The notes beneath the pieces are model-generated. The model was not told the origin of the DNA, searched no databases, and saw nothing but the letters and a program-made list of their open reading frames with translations. Of a stretch of DNA of 32,429 bases, positions 28,443 to 32,429 are shown piece by piece. Positions within the stretch are counted from its first letter, which is position 1; the number at the start of each line of letters is the position of its first letter. Source of the stretch: Mikrocytos mackini (Eukaryota; Endomyxa; Ascetosporea; Mikrocytida; Mikrocytiidae). Where the stretch lies: positions 1-32,429 of the forward strand of contig JASNJN010000092.1 of NCBI GenBank assembly GCA_030180075.1, written 5' to 3'. The position numbers and the translations under genes were made by a program.

Positions 28443-29303
28443 ATGAACGAAGAGGAGATCAAAAAACTTGTGCCAAGATCTTATCAGGTCATTGGACATA
28501 TTATACACCTAAATTTAAGAGACCCGCAGATTCCTCACAAAACCGAAATTGCTGAATACCTCTTGAAGAACAACCCAAGAGTCAAAACAATTATCAACAA
28601 ATCTGAAATAATCCAAAATACAAACCGGACCTTTGATTTCGAGTTTTTGGCCGGGGAGCCTATATTTGAGTGTATGGTACGTGAAAACGGATTCAGATAC
28701 TCATTGGACTATTCAAAAGTGGATTGGAACTCCAAACTGGGAACGGAGCACAAGCGGATTGAAAACATGATAAGTGTAGACGAGCTATCGGTTGATCTAT
28801 TCTGCGGAGTAGGGCCGTTTGTCGTCCCTTTGTTGAAAAAGGGTTGTTATGTCGTTTGCAACGACATAAACGAGGAGTCAATAAAATGGCTAAAGAAGAA
28901 CGTTGCTTTAAACAAAGTCAAACTAAAAAACGGACAGTTTGAAGTTACAAACAAGAACACATTTATGTTGATAGAAGAAAAGGGCTTTTTTGATAGGTTT
29001 ATAGAAAATGAAAAATACAACAAAGTGCACGTACTCGGAAATTCGCCATCCATGGGCCTAGACATTATTACTAAAATATTGAGTTGTAAAATAGAAAATA
29101 CAAACTTACAAAAGCTTAGATTCCATATTTATTTCTTTTATAAGAATTATGGCGGGACGAATGTTATAGAAGAAATAAAGAATATATACAAAGATAAAGG
29201 GCATTTTGAGATGGTTATTTATAATCTACAAAATGTAAGAGCAGTTGCAAGTTTTAAATACATGTATAGATTAGACTTTGGTATTACAACAAAGAGTAAA
29301 TAA
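28443..29303 (+). CDS. TRM5: tRNA (guanine37-N1)-methyltransferase, Trm5 family
   Basis: 286 residues. The protein begins with the LVPRSYQVIGHIIHLNLRD segment typical of Trm5 (about 9-27). It continues with KSEIIQNTNRTFDFEFLAGE, then YSLDYSKVDWNSKLGTEHKR (about 86-105), part of the catalytic and tRNA-binding region. The SAM-binding loop is DLFCGVGPF (118-126), followed by the acidic NDIN (140-143) that holds the ribose. VLGNSPS (197-203) takes the place of the NPP/NLP motif. The enzyme methylates N1 of G37 next to tRNA anticodons to prevent frameshifting. The N-terminal D1 domain of longer family members is absent, as in short forms. The related Tyw2 is possible but less likely given the conserved Trm5 segments. 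Confidence 0.9.
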   Translation: MNEEEIKKLVPRSYQVIGHIIHLNLRDPQIPHKTEIAEYLLKNNPRVKTIINKSEIIQNTNRTFDFEFLAGEPIFECMVRENGFRYSLDYSKVDWNSKLGTEHKRIENMISVDELSVDLFCGVGPFVVPLLKKGCYVVCNDINEESIKWLKKNVALNKVKLKNGQFEVTNKNTFMLIEEKGFFDRFIENEKYNKVHVLGNSPSMGLDIITKILSCKIENTNLQKLRFHIYFFYKNYGGTNVIEEIKNIYKDKGHFEMVIYNLQNVRAVASFKYMYRLDFGITTKSK

Positions 29304-29649
29304 TTTATGAATCTATTTTACTTTAATTAATTGAAGATTAAAATAGGAAAATATGGAAATATAAGACCTTATTGTATTCTTCTTGAAGTTTCTATTTATC
29401 AAAAGAAGTAAAATAAAAATAAACGTTTGGTTTTCTTTTATGAAATTCACAAGGATATTATAATATTTGTTTATTCTAGTTATAAAACTATGAACTTTTC
29501 AATAAATTTTCTTTCAGTTGATAACAGTTTTAATATTCTCGTTATTAAACCATTGAAACTATTAAAACACAAAACGTAACAATAATTAATGAAATATTTG
29601 AACAAAAATAAACTATTAAGTTAAACGTTATCCTCTATAAAACATAGGT
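29304..29649. other. AT-rich convergent intergenic spacer
   Basis: About 345 bp between the convergent TRM5 and P4-ATPase genes. It is strongly A/T-rich with several AATAAA-like strings on both strands that could serve 3' end formation. I see no gene, repeat pair or RNA. Confidence 0.5.
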
Positions 29650-32040
29650 TTATTTATTTTTAAGTAACATATTGAGAAGTTTCTTCTCAGTCACCACATC
29701 TACCTTATCATCTTTACTATCCAACCCAAATGGAACATAACCTAAGTCGGTAACATTCTCATAACTTTTTCTTTTAATTGGTATTCTTCTCAAGTTATAA
29801 TTTTGAACCAAATTTTTGATTAGTGTTCCCTTGTGTTTAATCCCAGCTTCCACTTCTTGTACAAAATCTATTATAGTGGGAGACACAGCCCTCCTTGTCA
29901 TCTTAATTATGAACACCGGTATGTAACTGAGACTGATTATTATAACCAAATAGCTCCAAAAGTCGAAATTCCCAACTAATTCTGGGCCCATCCAGTAGTA
30001 ATTCTCTGAACCACCTGAAACTATGGAAAAAAGAAATAGATAAACAAACCAGATTGAAACAGACCCTAAACAAGTAAGGAACAGCATTGTGTTCCAATTT
30101 CTTGTTTCGAATATTACGTACAGGTTAGAAACGAGAACTACAGCTGACATACTCGCTGTGCTTGCCAACGCTATTCCTGATGTGTGCCCACTGTTTATCT
30201 TTGTGTCATTGTACAAGTATATTGTGAGTAATATGTTTAGAAGTCCGCAATATAGCGCCCTCAACAAAGTTGTCATTATTCTGTATGCATTGAAAAAATG
30301 GTTCTTTAATCCCATTGAATAAAGTTCTGGATTTTGGTACGCTGTCTTTTTACTGTAGCTGGTATCGAACACCCCAATGAATAAAACCGGGAGTGTTGTA
30401 AAGAACAAGTTGTAGTAGGAGGAGTAACTAGAGTGTCCAAAATATGTGGCTGAAAATCCATTGAAGAAAACGAATGTCATGGTTAACACGGAGAATATTA
30501 TGTTCTTGAAGAAGAAAAAGAAAATGGTCTTGCATGTTCGCGCGTAGTTCCAACTGCCATGCACAAACATGAGCTGCTTTAAGAACCGGAACGATCCGAG
30601 TGAGTAATCTCCCGAATTCGCTGCCTCAGTGCCTTCCAGACCCATTAATCCTATCCCAATATCTGCGCGTTTTATCATTGGAACGTCATTTGCTCCGTCG
30701 CCAATGGACATTACGACCTTTTTGGTTTTCTTTTGTATGAGCTTGACAAGTTTTTCTTTTTGTTTTGGGGAAGCTCTGCAACAAATTATCGAATAGGACA
30801 ATTTCGAAATCCTATAGAACAATGTTTGTGTTTCAGAAAGTATGTCCTTGACTCCTTGTTCGAGATTCTTCACATTTTCGGGGAATATTAGGTCCAGAAT
30901 GGTTCCCGTCATCACAACCACAGTGGACTTTTCGTTTTCAGTAGCAGATTCTAAGAGAGTTTCAAGTTTGGAGTACATACCAGCCCTAATGGTTTTAAGC
31001 GTATGCTCCATGTCGCGGGTACGAACAGCACTAGCGCTCTTTATAACAAGCAAGTTTTCTTTTGACAAATGTGGGGGAATAATTTTGGCAGACCTGGCTA
31101 TGTTGATGGCTGTTTCAACTTTGTCACCAGTAAGCACCCAAATCTGTATGTTAGCCAACAAAAGACTCTTTACTGTATCAGGTACTCCTTCCTGCAAACT
31201 GTCCTCTATTCCTGTTACGCCGACAAAGTTCAATCCGGACTCTAACTTGTCATTATCCTTGGTATCCCTCCATTCCAGGAATTCTTCCTCTGTGATAATC
31301 TTAGAGGCCAAACAAAGAGTCCTCAGTCCTTTTCTGGCAAAGTCGTTTAATTTAGATTTGGAATGATTGAATGTTTCCTTTTCCGATTCAAGTAAGTTAC
31401 TGTGTATCACACTGTCCGCTCCTTTGCAGAATATCTTTATTTTGTTGTCTCTGGGGTCCTTCACGATAACGATCATCCTTTTTCTATCGCTGGTGAACTC
31501 GATGATATCAAGTACCTCAAATAAATGCTGGCGACCCTTTATGTTTATAAGTATTATCTGTCCGTCGAATCTCTGGTTACCTATTGACAGTTGCTCAGAC
31601 TTCCTTCCATAAAAATAATAACCGTACTTAGCGCTTTGTAAGACTAAACAACGCTCATCCGGACTAGATGCTTGATAGTCAATGTCGTTGTCTTTGCAAA
31701 CATATGCCAGTACTGTATGACATGAAGCAAGGGTTAGCATAAAGTCATCAATGTTGCTTCCCGCCACGCTATCATTCTTTACTAAATTAAAGAACTCACT
31801 GTCCTTAAACTTATCATCGGCACTGTTGATCCCTTCGGGTAGTGTATAGTACTTATGTGTAGGTTGTGGTCTAATCAGTTTGTTCATGTGATTGTTAGGT
31901 ATTATGATAGAGTCTGTTGGTTTAAACTCCTGTTCTTCCGCGCCGTACGTTTTATTATAATCACTGGCTATTAAACAATTTCTGAAGAACATTTTGTTCT
32001 CGGTTAGAGTTCCTGTTTTATCTGTAAATACACCCCGTTT
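29650..32040 (-). CDS. P4-type ATPase (phospholipid flippase), 5' end missing
   Basis: About 796 residues remain, beginning at GVFTDKTGTLT with the phosphorylated Asp as the eighth residue. Then come SSPDERC (126-132) and FCKGADSVI (205-213) of the nucleotide-binding domain, LTGDK (304-308), and IGDGANDVPMIKRADIG of the P-domain hinge (447-463). These are followed by about six membrane segments (roughly 500-720) and a basic tail. These motifs place it in the P4 group, which moves phospholipids from the outer to the cytosolic leaflet. The first four membrane helices and the actuator domain, about a third of the protein, are missing. The frame stops a few codons upstream at TGA, at a repeat that recurs 183 bp away. 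It is either truncated by an insertion or continues beyond the window. Confidence 0.9.
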   Translation of the reverse strand, partial: KRGVFTDKTGTLTENKMFFRNCLIASDYNKTYGAEEQEFKPTDSIIIPNNHMNKLIRPQPTHKYYTLPEGINSADDKFKDSEFFNLVKNDSVAGSNIDDFMLTLASCHTVLAYVCKDNDIDYQASSPDERCLVLQSAKYGYYFYGRKSEQLSIGNQRFDGQIILINIKGRQHLFEVLDIIEFTSDRKRMIVIVKDPRDNKIKIFCKGADSVIHSNLLESEKETFNHSKSKLNDFARKGLRTLCLASKIITEEEFLEWRDTKDNDKLESGLNFVGVTGIEDSLQEGVPDTVKSLLLANIQIWVLTGDKVETAINIARSAKIIPPHLSKENLLVIKSASAVRTRDMEHTLKTIRAGMYSKLETLLESATENEKSTVVVMTGTILDLIFPENVKNLEQGVKDILSETQTLFYRISKLSYSIICCRASPKQKEKLVKLIQKKTKKVVMSIGDGANDVPMIKRADIGIGLMGLEGTEAANSGDYSLGSFRFLKQLMFVHGSWNYARTCKTIFFFFFKNIIFSVLTMTFVFFNGFSATYFGHSSYSSYYNLFFTTLPVLFIGVFDTSYSKKTAYQNPELYSMGLKNHFFNAYRIMTTLLRALYCGLLNILLTIYLYNDTKINSGHTSGIALASTASMSAVVLVSNLYVIFETRNWNTMLFLTCLGSVSIWFVYLFLFSIVSGGSENYYWMGPELVGNFDFWSYLVIIISLSYIPVFIIKMTRRAVSPTIIDFVQEVEAGIKHKGTLIKNLVQNYNLRRIPIKRKSYENVTDLGYVPFGLDSKDDKVDVVTEKKLLNMLLKNK

Positions 32041-32429
32041 CAAAAATATTGGCCATTTACAATTTCAACCATTAAACCCTCAGTTGTATAAATTTTATCA
32101 AATTAATGCATATATGTATAATGTAAAACATTTATAAAAAATGATAATTTAAAAAATTGTATTTTCGACAACTCTTGTCGCCTATATCACGATTTTTATT
32201 TTTAGATGAATTTTATTTCGTTTCAAAAAAATTGGCCACTCAAAAAAAACTTCAAAAAATTTACTAAATTCATTTTTAATATCAATATTTAATTATACCA
32301 CCATTATTTTTTATTACTTGCAACAATCTTTTTTTCATTCCGCACATAGAGTCTACACCAAAATATTAATAGAGCACAAAAAATCTACGTTAAACACAAA
32401 TGACAAAATCGGGTTGATTAAGTTCTTTA
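32037..32429. other. Repeat-bearing AT-rich end, probable mobile-element terminus
   Basis: The 19-bp sequence GTTTCAAAAATATTGGCCA (32037-32055) starts exactly where the P4-ATPase frame breaks, and recurs almost unchanged at 32220-32238. The rest is very A/T-rich and non-coding on both strands. This fits the end, with repeated terminal motif, of an element inserted into the flippase gene, but only one side is visible. Confidence 0.5.

Noticed and set aside
28070-28555. 161-codon plus-strand frame across the NSE4 start
   Set aside because: Antisense to NSE4 and overlapping TRM5 in another frame; both true genes have strong family signatures.
30842-31366. 174-codon plus-strand frame
   Set aside because: Antisense shadow of the P4-ATPase P and N domains.
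32040-32429. Spliceosomal intron explaining the P4-ATPase 5' break
   Set aside because: No convincing acceptor immediately before the conserved motif and no coding sequence for the missing part in the remaining 390 bp; the repeat at the boundary fits an insertion better.

Overview
The window looks like a transposon-rich microsporidian genome. The evidence is long intronless reading frames, a divergent pair of housekeeping genes with only 44 bp between their start codons, and a recurring AAATTT-type A/T motif (with CCC-like motifs nearby) just upstream of start codons, which is a known microsporidian start-site signal. The encoded proteins (USP-type deubiquitinase, ORC4-like, Nse4, a short Trm5, P4-ATPase) are eukaryotic and divergent or reduced. 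The genus cannot be decided from the sequence alone.

Layout. 1-10,276: a graveyard of mobile elements, with a 208-bp foldback at the very start, TTAA-type MITEs, hAT-like MITEs, a Tc1/IS630 transposase fragment, a MULE transposase remnant, a hAT (BED-finger) transposase remnant and a Ty3/gypsy integrase remnant that is itself split by a TA-flanked MITE. 10,277-16,568: a host gene island with a secreted protein, a His-rich/acidic protein, a ubiquitin C-terminal hydrolase, an ORC4-like protein, and a convergent type I membrane protein with a Cys-rich ectodomain. 16,569-27,480: a second mobile-element island with a decayed transposase, an ISXO2/Merlin-type transposase split by three separate insertions, and a complete-ended 4.69-kb Mutator-like element (MULE). 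The MULE has 228-bp inverted ends, 9-bp target duplications and a three-deep nest of insertions inside it. 27,517-32,043: a second host island with Nse4 and Trm5 divergently transcribed from a shared 44-bp promoter, then a P4-ATPase (lipid flippase) that loses its N-terminal third at a repeat boundary next to the window end.

How it works together. The host genes cover protein turnover (USP), replication initiation (ORC4), SMC5/6 genome maintenance (Nse4), tRNA m1G37 modification (Trm5) and membrane lipid asymmetry (P4-ATPase), plus three lineage-specific proteins that may be secreted, surface-exposed or spore-associated. The mobile elements are almost all dead. However, their target-site duplications and resumed reading frames are well enough preserved to order several insertions by sequence alone. 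I found no CRISPR array, rRNA or convincing tRNA. The most distinctive material is an unnamed set of nonautonomous element families with GC-rich palindromes beside their termini, and a hAT-like MITE family with an apparent TTATGAC target preference.
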